Source: an uncultured Alphaproteobacteria bacterium
GTDB taxonomy: Bacteria > Pseudomonadota > Alphaproteobacteria > RF32 > CAG-239
DNA: 31,744 nt
Assembly: GCA_944392285.1 (NCBI GenBank)
Contig: CALXWF010000125.1
Coordinates: forward strand, 1-31,744
Direction of reading: 5' to 3'
Shown: positions 1 to 8,416 of the stretch, piece by piece
How positions within the stretch are numbered: position 1 is the first letter of the stretch
Layout: each line of letters begins with the position of its first letter
Made by a program: the position numbers and the translations under genes
Notes under the pieces: model-generated
Database searches by the model: none
What the model was told of the DNA's origin: nothing
What the model saw: the letters and a program-made list of their open reading frames with translations, nothing else

Positions 1-2
1 TG

Positions 3-158
3 ATTAATGTTCTCGAAGAGGGAGCTGATAAATTAACGTTGGCCGATATGAATGAAGAAGCGGCTAATATGCTGGCCTTACAGACTTCGCAACAGCTGGC
101 GGTTAATTCGCTTTCTTTGGCTTCACAGGCCGCGCAGAGTGTGTTGAAGTTATTCTAA
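3..158 (+). CDS. Flagellin, C-terminal fragment (5' end outside window)
   Basis: Only the last 51 codons are present; the reading frame is open from base 3 to a TAA at 156-158. The peptide ends in a helix with LASQAAQSVLKLF preceded by QTSQQLAVNSLSLA, the classic flagellin C-terminal D0 helix (family pattern: QTxQQLxxxxLSLAxQAxQSxLxLF). This helix packs the filament core and is also the export and assembly signal. The gene is therefore the structural subunit of the flagellar filament, or a close paralogue, and says the organism is or was motile. A repeat element with a terminator-like hairpin starts 7 bases after the stop. Nothing can be said about the variable domains. Confidence 0.88.
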   Translation: MNVLEEGADKLTLADMNEEAANMLALQTSQQLAVNSLSLASQAAQSVLKLF

Positions 159-165
159 AATTTGA

Positions 166-470
166 CTGCTAAAGCAGTGGTTTTTCTGGATTCCAAATGT
201 GCCAGCTCCCGTGGGGGCTGGCCTTTGGAATGACAGGGAAAGAGGGCGAGGCCTTTGGAATGACAGCAGAGAGAAAGGGCGTGGGCTTTGGAATGACAGA
301 GAGAATCACCCCCACCCTAACCCTCCCCCATCAAGGGGGAGGGAATAAAAGGGATGATGTTCCGTTAAGTGGAAAGGAAAAGTTGAGATATTCCCCGTGA
401 TAGAGGATAAGGAAAAAGAGAAAGAAGTTCCGTCAAGGGGAAAAGAAAAAGGGTGTGGGTGGCGGAATGG
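166..470. repeat. Composite repeat element, copy A (hairpins plus about 34-base tandem units)
   Basis: This gene-free stretch holds a layered repeat. It starts with a short hairpin, CTGC (166-169) pairing with GCAG (174-177), followed by TTTTTCT, which could terminate the flagellin transcript. Next is a long stem-loop, ATTCCAAA (190-197) pairing with TTTGGAAT (224-231), with an inner CCAGC/GCTGG stem. The half-site CTTTGGAATGACAG then recurs near 252 and 285. A C-rich box leads into degenerate tandem units beginning near 328, 362, 393 and 430 (CCRTCAAGGGG... GGGAATAAAAG...). The same architecture occurs at 7481-7785. No protein is convincingly encoded; a 67-codon frame across it is low complexity. 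From about 470 to the next stop codon at 523 I see nothing further. Confidence 0.85.
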
Positions 471-522
471 TCGTATAGGACCGCAACAAAAGTTTGTTTC
501 AGAGTTATTCTAATCTTTATCC

Positions 523-1935
523 TTAAGCATAACTATAGCTGCGCGGTTGTTGGCGCAACAAGAGTTTGTTGACGGTTTCTGCCAGTTCATCGTTTTGTTT
601 GGCTTCTATAATCTCTATAACTTCAACCTCTTGGCGCTCAAGACGATGATTGATGCCCAAGCTATCATAGAAAGATTTACTGCTGTTGTATAATTTAGCC
701 GCCTGCAGATTGTTGCCTTGTTCATAGTAATATTGAGACAACATTTTTTCGGCGTTGGCAATCTGGCGCGGATAAATCTCTTCATCTGCCATACTTAAAA
801 CATTTTGATAAGCCTGCATGGCTTTGTTCTTAGAATCGGCCTTGGCATACATATCACCCAAGCGGCCCCAAGAGTTGACGTTGTCCGGCGCCAACTCAAC
901 CGAAAGCTCAAAGGCACCTGTTGCCAGATGGACGTCATTAAGTGCGGCAATCGTCCCAAAGGTAGAAGCATGGTAAGATGTTTCTTTAAAGATTTCATCT
1001 CTTTGCGGGCCGCTTGTAAAAATGCTGCTGCGATCAATGTTTTCATCCATTAAGGCTTCCAACAAGGCTAAGGCCAAAGTGTTATCTCCTAAGGCTAAAT
1101 GATATAAAGCCTCGCGCTCGGAGGGCAGGTCTTTTTCCGCACGCAATTTGTCAAACTTGCCGTTAACGCAAAGCGCAATAAAGTCTTTTACAGCGTCTAT
1201 GGTTTGCAAGATATCATCTTCACTGTTGAGGTTTTGGTTTCGAAAACTTAAGGTTTGCGCAACTTTTAAGTCATCAACATTGCGCCCAATCATGTCGACC
1301 AAAAGGCCTAAAAGCTCATTTAAGGGCTTGTTTACTTGTTGATATTGCAAATTGTTAATGTCTATGGCTTCGGCAGGGGCCTCTGCTTGCGGGGTTTTGC
1401 CTTTTTGCCAGTCAAAGTCCAGTAAATTGTCTTTGTCTTTTTTGGCTTCGCGCTCTAAAATTATATTTTCTTCTTCTTTTTCTTTTTTGGCTTTTTCTTC
1501 TTTTTGTTCTTGTTCTTTGAGCTCTTTGGCGCGACGCTCTTGCTCTAAATCACGTTTTTGTTTTTCAGCTTGTTCTTCTTGCAATTGTTGACGACGAGAG
1601 GCTTGCTCAAGGTCTCGCTCAAGCTCTCGTTCTAAATCGCGCTCACGTTCAAGCTCTTCTTCCTGCTCGGCTTCTTCTGCCTCTGTAGATGTTGAAACCT
1701 TGGCTTTACCGGCTTTGTTGCGGCGAGAAGAACTTATGAGAGATTTTATAAAAAGAAAAATCAGCAATATAACCAACAGCCCAACGGCGGAAAGCATCAG
1801 GATTAATGAAACCAGACGCATATTGGCCGCTGAAGACATAAACTCATTAAAAACAGCAGCAAAATTATTCAGGTGGGCTGATATCGAACCTGTTATTGCA
1901 TCAAGAGAGGTGGTCGTTGTTATCTCTTTCAACAT
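523..1935 (-). CDS. Membrane-anchored TPR protein with charged coiled coil
   Basis: A 470-residue protein of unknown specific role. In order it has a short N-terminal segment, one transmembrane helix at about residues 39-68 (LVSLILMLSAVGLLVILLIF), and a very charged Glu/Arg/Lys/Gln coiled coil at about 80-175 with repeated ELERER/DLEREL heptad-like stretches. A globular region follows, with tetratricopeptide-like helices at about 340-440 (LGDMYAKADSKNKAMQAYQ; AEKMLSQYYYEQGNNLQAAK). Most of the chain after the helix is probably cytoplasmic. Such proteins usually act as scaffolds; no catalytic motif is seen. It lies downstream of a flagellin gene but on the opposite strand, so a flagellar link is only a possibility. 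A second TPR membrane protein lies at 2977-4464. Confidence 0.85.
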   Translation of the reverse strand: MLKEITTTTSLDAITGSISAHLNNFAAVFNEFMSSAANMRLVSLILMLSAVGLLVILLIFLFIKSLISSSRRNKAGKAKVSTSTEAEEAEQEEELERERDLERELERDLEQASRRQQLQEEQAEKQKRDLEQERRAKELKEQEQKEEKAKKEKEEENIILEREAKKDKDNLLDFDWQKGKTPQAEAPAEAIDINNLQYQQVNKPLNELLGLLVDMIGRNVDDLKVAQTLSFRNQNLNSEDDILQTIDAVKDFIALCVNGKFDKLRAEKDLPSEREALYHLALGDNTLALALLEALMDENIDRSSIFTSGPQRDEIFKETSYHASTFGTIAALNDVHLATGAFELSVELAPDNVNSWGRLGDMYAKADSKNKAMQAYQNVLSMADEEIYPRQIANAEKMLSQYYYEQGNNLQAAKLYNSSKSFYDSLGINHRLERQEVEVIEIIEAKQNDELAETVNKLLLRQQPRSYSYA

Positions 1936-2044
1936 CTTTTAAAAGGTACCATTTACAAATAGCATTTTAGTGTTAATATGGCTTCACCGATTAGCTATTA
2001 TAGTCGGGTGCTTAGCAAAAGACAATAATATAAAATAGTTTAAA

Positions 2045-2980
2045 ATGGGTTACTTTAGCAAAAGAAAAAGACAAAAACGTGAGATTTTTTTGTTGTCGAC
2101 AATATTGATTTTGCTCGGCTTTGTTACTTTGAGCGCTTTTTTTTGCGACGAAAGCTCCTCCATAATCCATTATATTAACATCTGGCGCTTTCAATTTTAT
2201 ATCTTGTTGCTGATGGTTTTCTTTTATGCCTTGTTTTCATCGCATTTGTGGTTTTCCGTGACCTCTTTGCTGCTTATTGTCATAAATTATATGTTATTGG
2301 CGGCTGCCGGACCTTTATTTACCAACCGTGAGGTGGAAAACGGCGAAAGCCTGCGCTTGTTTTACCAAAACGACCCAAAAGATATGGAGCGTTTTTTGCG
2401 TTATGCCGGAAATTATAATGCCAGAATCGCCTCTATTAATTTTAAGCATGAAACTTTTGTGCCGGAAGTTGCCGATAATAGGCGTTATAGCTTTTTTCAT
2501 ACACATGGCGATATTATGAAAACCGCCATTTTTGCTGAAGATGTGCCTTTGCGCTCGGGTAAAATTAATTTTAATCATAATCAGGAAGCCTCTTTTTTGG
2601 TCTTTGAGATCGGTGGGCATAATTTGATTTTGATTAACTTATATTTTGCAAAGCTCCCGCTCAGCGAACAAGAAGTCGTTTTTAAAAATTTGCGTGAGTT
2701 TGTTTTAAGCCAAGATGGTCCCGTTATTGTTATCGGTGATTTCGGCCTGCCGGCTTGGATGCCCGTGTTTAAAAACTTTTTGGAAGCAACCTCGCTTGAA
2801 GTAAAAAATAAAATTATTTTGAGCGAAGGTAAAAATCGTTTTAATCCGTTGGCCGTGCCGACTTTCTATGTTTTGGCCTATAAAAATGTGGGAATCGACG
2901 ATATTACATTTTTCCCGCCCAAAAATTCTAAAACTTTTCCGCTCGGCGTTACCTTAAAGATTTTGCCTAATAAAAACTAA
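2045..2980 (+). CDS. Membrane protein with degenerate endonuclease/exonuclease/phosphatase-like domain
   Basis: A 311-residue protein with three hydrophobic segments at about residues 13-34, 46-62 and 66-88, then a soluble domain of about 210 residues. That domain follows the layout of the membrane-bound EEP (DNase I-like) family: an opening strand (SLRLFYQND), a DPKDMERFLRYAGNYNARIA helix and strand, and the signature strand VIVIGDFGLPAWMPVF where active members have GDFN. The remaining catalytic positions also look lost: the usual Gln-Glu after the second strand reads NFK, the IDH strand reads TFY, and the final SDH reads KTF. I therefore read it as an inactive relative; this rests on remembered family patterns, not an alignment. 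It overlaps the convergent gene at 2977-4464 by 4 bases. Confidence 0.75.
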   Translation: MGYFSKRKRQKREIFLLSTILILLGFVTLSAFFCDESSSIIHYINIWRFQFYILLLMVFFYALFSSHLWFSVTSLLLIVINYMLLAAAGPLFTNREVENGESLRLFYQNDPKDMERFLRYAGNYNARIASINFKHETFVPEVADNRRYSFFHTHGDIMKTAIFAEDVPLRSGKINFNHNQEASFLVFEIGGHNLILINLYFAKLPLSEQEVVFKNLREFVLSQDGPVIVIGDFGLPAWMPVFKNFLEATSLEVKNKIILSEGKNRFNPLAVPTFYVLAYKNVGIDDITFFPPKNSKTFPLGVTLKILPNKN

Positions 2981-4464
2981 TTCTTAAATTCTTGCAGCAT
3001 TTGTTGTAAATGGCGGTATAAGTCGCTTTCTGTATCAGCGGCGGCATATTCCAAGGCCAGCTCAATGTTTTTGCGCGCCAGCTCTTGGTTGCCGATTAGT
3101 TTTTCGCTGAGGCCGATATTGGCAAAGTCTGTGGCAATACCGACCAAACGCTCGTCTTTTTGTTCTAGACTCAAAGATTTGTTGAATAAAGCCTTGGCGC
3201 GATGATAGTCTTTGCGATATAAATAAATCAGCCCTAAAAGGGTGTAGGCGTTTGAGGGATGAAAACAGCCGGAGGTTTTAACCGTCTTTGAGGTTAAAAA
3301 GCGCAGTTTTTCTTCCGCTTTGGCAAAAAAAGTATCAGCTGAGGCGGCGTCTAAACCTTGTAAATAATAGCCTTCGGCCTGAAGATACATGCTCTCAAAA
3401 TAAGCGCTTAAATTGCCGCTGTTTTGATATAAAATTTCAGCCTCTTGCGCTTGTTTGACCATTTGCGCATAATCTCCTTTGGCTTTGGCAATATAGCTCA
3501 AAAGCTCGGAGCTCATGGCTTGTCCGATTTGATTGTGCAGGCGTTGGTGCCGCTTTTGAGCAATTTTGGCATAGCGGCTCGCCGCCAAAAGGTTGCCGCC
3601 TAAAATTTTGAGCAAGGCTTTTTGATTGTTCAGTTCTGCCAAAAAATTTTCTTGTCCGTGAGATTTTGCATGGCGCACGGCCTCTTGCAGATATGAAAAA
3701 GAATCGGTAAAGCGATTTTCGGTCATCATCAACATCCCAAGATTGCCCAAGACCTCTGTTTTCAGGCTCGGATTTTGCAATCGCTCGGCAAGGCTTAAAG
3801 CACTCTTAAACATGATATAAGCGGCATCAAATAATGATGAAACCCGATAAACCGTACCTAAAAACAACAAACAGCCGGCATCTTCTTCCCAAGCATTGCA
3901 GGCGCTGAAAAGTTTTTCGGCAGAGGCACCGGAATCGGCTGCTTGGCGTAAGTCGCCTTCTTGGGCAAAAAATATCATCTCAAAATATTGGCGCAAGGCC
4001 TTAACATAGCCTTTGGCCTTGGGTGAAATTTTGCTCAAAGCCAAACGACACCGGCCGGTTTTGCCCTGCAAATAATAGATTTTGCAAAGCTCGGCCAAGA
4101 CTTTGTCTTCTGCCTGACGACGCAAAATTGCCTCAAAAAGATTTGCCGCTTCGGCAAGGTCGGTGTACCCTTCTAACACGGCGGCATAGAAGTCTTTGTC
4201 GGCGGCTTTAAAAAAGCGGATTGCCGATGCGGTTTGCGCTTTTCCAAGCGCTGAAAGAATATCGGTTTTTCCGGCGGCATGAAGTATTTTTATTATTTGG
4301 CGCAGATAGGGCGTTGCCTGATATTTTGTGCCGGCGGCCGCCAAAGCCGATAATATTTTTTTGTTATAATGACGCCGCGCAAAAAGATGTCGACTGCCGA
4401 AAAAAAATGCCAGCGGCAGGCCGATGAAAAATAAAAAAATTGCACAGAGAAAAAAATATTTCAT
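2977..4464 (-). CDS. Membrane-anchored tetratricopeptide-repeat protein
   Basis: A 495-residue protein starting with a transmembrane helix (about residues 3-23, FLCAIFLFFIGLPLAFFFG). The rest is almost entirely paired helices typical of TPRs. Clear repeats lie at about residues 195-285 (LLFLGTVYRVSSLFDAAYIM; LGNLGMLMMTENRFTDSFSY) and 400-490 (YTLLGLIYLYRKDYHRAKAL; FANIGLSEKLIGNQELARKN). The length and solenoid form suggest a protein-protein interaction platform held at the inner membrane; partners are unknown. It is divergent from the Lon-like protease gene across an 80-base spacer (4465-4544), which must carry both promoters, though I could not assign clear boxes there. There is no catalytic motif. 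Confidence 0.85.
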   Translation of the reverse strand: MKYFFLCAIFLFFIGLPLAFFFGSRHLFARRHYNKKILSALAAAGTKYQATPYLRQIIKILHAAGKTDILSALGKAQTASAIRFFKAADKDFYAAVLEGYTDLAEAANLFEAILRRQAEDKVLAELCKIYYLQGKTGRCRLALSKISPKAKGYVKALRQYFEMIFFAQEGDLRQAADSGASAEKLFSACNAWEEDAGCLLFLGTVYRVSSLFDAAYIMFKSALSLAERLQNPSLKTEVLGNLGMLMMTENRFTDSFSYLQEAVRHAKSHGQENFLAELNNQKALLKILGGNLLAASRYAKIAQKRHQRLHNQIGQAMSSELLSYIAKAKGDYAQMVKQAQEAEILYQNSGNLSAYFESMYLQAEGYYLQGLDAASADTFFAKAEEKLRFLTSKTVKTSGCFHPSNAYTLLGLIYLYRKDYHRAKALFNKSLSLEQKDERLVGIATDFANIGLSEKLIGNQELARKNIELALEYAAADTESDLYRHLQQMLQEFKN

Positions 4465-4544
4465 AAATCTTTACGCTATATTAGTTTTTGGGTTTATATA
4501 CTTAGCATAACGCGTGCAAATTTAAAGTATAGGAAAATTTTGAC

Positions 4545-6983
4545 ATGACAATAACCAGATTAAAACCCGAAGAACTTTATACGAAGTGCGACCCCAAAAA
4601 ATTTGACTTTACGACAACCGCCGAGCTGCCGGAACGCCTCTCGGCTTTGGGACAAGACCGTGCTTTGAGCGCCGTGGAACTCGGTATTAACATTAAGTCT
4701 AAGGGATATAACCTGTTTTGCCTCGGGCCTGAGGGAACAGGTAAAACCAGTTTGGTTAAACGCGTGTTGGTTGAAGAGGCAAAGAATCGTCCGACACCTG
4801 ATGATTGGGTCTATGTTTATAATTTTGATGAACCGCATAAACCTCATGCCATTAATTTTCCGGCCGGTACGGCATGTGATTTTGCCAAAGATATCGACAA
4901 ACTTATTGAAGAGTTCGAATCGGCTTTGCCTTTGATTATGGAAAGCGAAGAATATAAGGCCGCGCTCAGTATTATTCGTGAAAAATATAAACAGAAAAAA
5001 GAAGAATATATTAAAATTTTGCAGAAAAAAGCCAAAGGCAAAAGCGTTTCTTTGTTGCATATGCCCGTCGGCTTGGTCGTAGCGCCGGTTAAAAACGGCG
5101 AAGTCTTAAGCCCCGAGGCTTTTGATGAATTGCCCGAAGATGAAAAAAAGCAACTGATTAACGACCTTAACGCCATGCAGGAGGAGATTGAAAACACGGC
5201 TTCCGACCTGCCGCAATGGGAAGATAAACAGAAAAAAGAAACCACAGCCCTGCGCGAAAAATTTATTAAATCGGCCGTAAAAAAACCGATTGATACCTTG
5301 CGGCAAAAATATAAAGGCCATAAGGGCGCTTCCGAGTTTTTGAAAAATATACAAAACTATATTATTGATAATATTGATGAGTTTTTATCAAACAATGACC
5401 AGCAAAATGCCGCTGAGGGCGATGATGCCCTGAGCTTGTTGCTCTCTAAGATGAACAAAAACGATGAAGACCGCTTTGCAAAATTTAAGGTCAATGTCGT
5501 GGTTAAAAACGAGAAAAATTCCGGCGCGCCGATTGTGCTGCTTGACCACCCGACACAGGGAAATTTGGTCGGTCGCGTGGAAAGAGTGCAACAATATGGT
5601 GCTTTGTTGACCGACTTTACCTTGATTAAGGCCGGTGCCTTGCACCGTGCAAACGGCGGGTTCTTGTTGATGGACGCCAGAAAGTTGTTGCTGCAACCCT
5701 ATGCTTGGGACTCTCTTAAACGCGCTTTGGCCTCAAAAACCGTTAAGATTGAGGCACCAAGCGATGAAACCAGCTTTACAACCATTTCTCTTGACCCGGA
5801 GCCTATTCCCTTAAATGTGAAGGTTATTTTGACCGGCGATGAAGATTTGTATGAGGTTTTAAGCGAAAGAGACCCCGATTTCTCTGACTTTTTTAAGGTT
5901 GAGGCAGATTTTGGCGTGTTGATGGACAGAACCGAAGAGAATGAAATTGAATATGCAAAACTTATCGGCTCTTTATCTAAGAAAAAGAAAATTCGCTCGC
6001 TTAATAAGCAAGCCGTGGCCAGAATTATTGAATATTCTTCTCGTTTGGCCGATGATTCCGAAAAACTGACCGCGCATATTGCTTCTATCGGCGATTTGCT
6101 GCGTGAGGCAGATTATTGGGCGAGAATATCTCATGCCAACCAAATCGGCAAAAATCATATTGAGCAAGCTATTGATGCCATGGTTTATCGTAGCGACCGT
6201 GTTAAACAAGCCATGCTTGAGCAAATTGAAAAAGGCACGATTTTGTTAGATGTCACGGGGCAAAAAGTCGGACAGATTAACGGTTTGGTCGTTTATAACT
6301 TTTCTCGTTTTTGCTTTGGAAAACCCGCCAGAATTACAACTCAAGTTCGCTTGGGGCGCGGCGAGTTTTTGGACATTGAACGCGAAATTGAAATGAGCGG
6401 CCCCATTCACACCAAAGGCGTGTTGATTTTGCAAAGCCTCTTGGCAAACAGATTTGCCAAAGAACGCCCGCTTTCGCTTTCGGCCTCTATCGTGTTTGAA
6501 CAATCTTACGGCGGCGTGGACGGCGACAGCGCCTCTTCTACCGAGTATTATTGCTTAATGTCGGCTTTGACCGGAATTCCTATTCGGCAGAATATTGCCG
6601 TGACCGGCTCAATTAACCAATTTGGCGAAATTCAACCTATCGGCGGCATTAACGAAAAAATTGAGGGCTTCTTTGATGTGTGCAAACATCATGGACTGAC
6701 CGGAAACCAAGGTGTGATTATGCCGCGCACAAATATTAAAAACCTTATGTTGCGCGAAGATGTGGTTCAGGCCGTTGAAGAAGGTCAATTCTATATCTAT
6801 GCCATTGATACGGTTGATGACGGTATTGAAATTTTGACCGGCAAAAAAGCCGGACACCCCGACAAACACGGAAAATATCCGAAGGGTACCGTTAATTATG
6901 AGGCGCAAAAGGCTTTGGAGGCTTATTATAAAAAATATGCCCATTTTGCCAAAGAAACTCACGGCTGTATGACGGTCAGATAA
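4545..6983 (+). CDS. LonB-type ATP-dependent serine protease
   Basis: An 812-residue AAA+ protease of the Lon-like family found in many proteobacteria alongside or instead of classical Lon. The N-terminal part carries the Walker A motif GPEGTGKT (residues 61-68). A charged helical insertion covers about 120-300, and the conserved GGFLLMDARKLL segment follows in the second half of the split ATPase. The C-terminal protease domain has the Ser-Lys dyad: Ser662 in GDSASS and Lys705 in GGINEK, each in the proper Lon sequence context (TGSINQFGEIQPIGG). It should unfold and degrade cytoplasmic proteins using ATP. The ATG at 4545 gives the family N-terminus directly. A tyrosine phosphatase gene follows after 6 bases, probably co-transcribed. 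Confidence 0.93.
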   Translation: MTITRLKPEELYTKCDPKKFDFTTTAELPERLSALGQDRALSAVELGINIKSKGYNLFCLGPEGTGKTSLVKRVLVEEAKNRPTPDDWVYVYNFDEPHKPHAINFPAGTACDFAKDIDKLIEEFESALPLIMESEEYKAALSIIREKYKQKKEEYIKILQKKAKGKSVSLLHMPVGLVVAPVKNGEVLSPEAFDELPEDEKKQLINDLNAMQEEIENTASDLPQWEDKQKKETTALREKFIKSAVKKPIDTLRQKYKGHKGASEFLKNIQNYIIDNIDEFLSNNDQQNAAEGDDALSLLLSKMNKNDEDRFAKFKVNVVVKNEKNSGAPIVLLDHPTQGNLVGRVERVQQYGALLTDFTLIKAGALHRANGGFLLMDARKLLLQPYAWDSLKRALASKTVKIEAPSDETSFTTISLDPEPIPLNVKVILTGDEDLYEVLSERDPDFSDFFKVEADFGVLMDRTEENEIEYAKLIGSLSKKKKIRSLNKQAVARIIEYSSRLADDSEKLTAHIASIGDLLREADYWARISHANQIGKNHIEQAIDAMVYRSDRVKQAMLEQIEKGTILLDVTGQKVGQINGLVVYNFSRFCFGKPARITTQVRLGRGEFLDIEREIEMSGPIHTKGVLILQSLLANRFAKERPLSLSASIVFEQSYGGVDGDSASSTEYYCLMSALTGIPIRQNIAVTGSINQFGEIQPIGGINEKIEGFFDVCKHHGLTGNQGVIMPRTNIKNLMLREDVVQAVEEGQFYIYAIDTVDDGIEILTGKKAGHPDKHGKYPKGTVNYEAQKALEAYYKKYAHFAKETHGCMTVR

Positions 6984-6989
6984 CAAACA

Positions 6990-7475
6990 ATGTATTATCG
7001 AATCCTCTTTGTTTGTACCGGAAATATTTGTCGTTCGCCCACGGCGGAAGGGATTATGCGCAAACTCGTTAAAGAAGCCGGAATGGAAGACGAAATCTTT
7101 GTAGATTCCGCCGGAACATCCAGCTATCATAACGGAGATTGCCCGGATTTGCGCGCGGTTGTTTGCGCCGCCTCGCATCATTTGGATATCAGCAAGTTGC
7201 GCTCGCGCGCCGTGCGTGCCGAAGATTTTGCCGAGTTTGACTTGATTTTGGCCATGGATAGTCAAAATATTTGGAACTTGGATATGAAGCGCCCACATGG
7301 CGATGAAAGGTATCAAAAAGCCAAGGTCTTAAAGTTGCTTTCTTTTGCGCCGGAGTTTGGGGAAAATATTCCTGACCCTTATTATGACAGCAACGGCTTT
7401 GAGGCTGTTTATACCATGATTGAAACAGCTTGCCAAAATTTGCTTTCAGCCTTAAAAAACGGCCAAATTCCTTAA
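6990..7475 (+). CDS. Low-molecular-weight protein-tyrosine phosphatase
   Basis: A 161-residue protein, the usual size for the LMW-PTP family. The phosphate-binding loop VCTGNICRSPTAEG gives catalytic Cys9 and Arg15, and the general-acid loop is DPYYDS with Asp129. Such enzymes hydrolyse phosphotyrosine, and sometimes other phosphate monoesters, on cytoplasmic proteins; in proteobacteria some control exopolysaccharide kinases, but no polysaccharide genes are visible here. The start at 6990 lies 6 bases after the protease stop codon, so the pair likely forms an operon. A composite repeat with a terminator-like hairpin begins 5 bases after the stop codon. Confidence 0.94.
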   Translation: MYYRILFVCTGNICRSPTAEGIMRKLVKEAGMEDEIFVDSAGTSSYHNGDCPDLRAVVCAASHHLDISKLRSRAVRAEDFAEFDLILAMDSQNIWNLDMKRPHGDERYQKAKVLKLLSFAPEFGENIPDPYYDSNGFEAVYTMIETACQNLLSALKNGQIP

Positions 7476-7480
7476 GAAGT

Positions 7481-7785
7481 CTGCTAAAGCAGCGGTTTTT
7501 CTAGATTCCAAATGTGCCAGCTCCCGTAGGGACTGGCCTTTGGAATGACAGTATAGAGAGAGGGTGTGGCCTTTGGAATGACAGAGAAAGAATCACCCCC
7601 ACCCTAACCCTCCACCATCATAGGGGGAGGGAATGAGCGGGGAGTGTCCCGTCGAAAGGGTGGAAATAAAAGGGAAATGTCCTGTCGAGGGGGAGGGAAT
7701 GAAAAGAAAGCTATTCCGTTATAGGTGGAGAGAATAAAAAGAATATGTCCTATTAAGGCGGAGGGGCGAAGAGAAATGATAATAA
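7481..7785. repeat. Composite repeat element, copy B
   Basis: This gene-free stretch repeats the structure at 166-470. A CTGC (7481-7484)/GCAG (7489-7492) hairpin is followed by TTTTTCT. A stem-loop follows, ATTCCAAA (7505-7512) pairing with TTTGGAAT (7539-7546), then a further CCTTTGGAATGACAG half-site near 7569-7583 and the same C-rich box (ATCACCCCCACCCTAACCCT). Tandem units follow with starts at 7615, 7649, 7682, 7716 and 7750, so spacings are 34, 33, 34 and 34. The units share a CC(A/G)TC...GGGGGAGGGAAT..AAAAG pattern and diverge from one another. The inner stem keeps pairing between copies despite base changes (a T.G pair in copy A is T-A in copy B). No gene is seen. Confidence 0.87.
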
Positions 7786-7807
7786 AGTAAGCGTGGATTA
7801 ATAATGC

Positions 7808-8377
7808 TTATTTGTTTTGCGCTTTTTTGCTCGGGGAGAGTTTGGCCGAGAGTGCTTTATAAGCTGCAGATAAGGCCTTGAATTTTTCTTCGGCGGTTTG
7901 GTCTTCGCGGTTTAAGTCAGGGTGGTATTTTTTTACCAGTTTTTTATATTGTTTTTTCAGATTTTCAGGCGTGGCTTCAGCCGGTGTCAGCTCCATTATG
8001 CGCAGATATTCTTTTTCAAGCGAGGTGAAAAAAATGTCATCCATCTCGGAAAAATCTGTCGCATATTCACCAAAGAAATCAAAGTTTGAGGAAAAACCGA
8101 ATCCGTAAGTGTATTTTACTTTGGAATTAAAATGCGAAAAACGCGGGCGGCGCCCCTCTGCTTCCTCATGAGCTTGTTCATCCAGGCCATCATAATAGTT
8201 CCATTTGGCATTGTATTCTTGGACATGCTCCAAACAAAACCAATAATAATCTTTGAGGTTTTTGTCTTTGGGTGCGCGAAACTCTCCGGCTTTGGTACAC
8301 CCCGGATGATCACATTTTTTTTCTTTGTCCTCGGTTTGAGGCGCAAAATATTTTTTGCTTCGCGGTTTTCTGTTCAT
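7808..8377 (-). CDS. J-domain protein with N-terminal Cys/His motif
   Basis: A 189-residue protein. The C-terminal third (about residues 125-185) is a J domain: LKKQYKKLVKKYHPDLN with the HPD tripeptide that stimulates DnaK ATPase, then EEKFKALSAAYKAL. The N-terminal half has CDHPGC and, about 25 residues later, WFCLEH, a Cys4-type or Cys3His arrangement likely to bind zinc. This composition matches an alphaproteobacterial family of small DnaJ-like co-chaperones that lack the Gly/Phe and central zinc-finger regions of true DnaJ. It probably recruits DnaK to particular clients. It lies downstream of and on the same strand as the UbiB-like gene, 39 bases away. A separate DnaJ-type gene starts at 31705. 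Confidence 0.9.
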   Translation of the reverse strand: MNRKPRSKKYFAPQTEDKEKKCDHPGCTKAGEFRAPKDKNLKDYYWFCLEHVQEYNAKWNYYDGLDEQAHEEAEGRRPRFSHFNSKVKYTYGFGFSSNFDFFGEYATDFSEMDDIFFTSLEKEYLRIMELTPAEATPENLKKQYKKLVKKYHPDLNREDQTAEEKFKALSAAYKALSAKLSPSKKAQNK

Positions 8378-8416
8378 AAATGTCGATTTTAGCCTAAACT
8401 CAGCCTTTAAGCAAGG

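Noticed and set aside
197..400. 67-codon plus-strand frame with repeated FGMT motifs
   Set aside because: The repeats are simply translation of the DNA repeat element; there is no ribosome site and no counterpart frame in copy B.
6609..7316. 235-codon minus-strand frame opposite the protease and phosphatase genes
   Set aside because: It is a shadow of two well-supported plus-strand genes and shows no independent protein signature.
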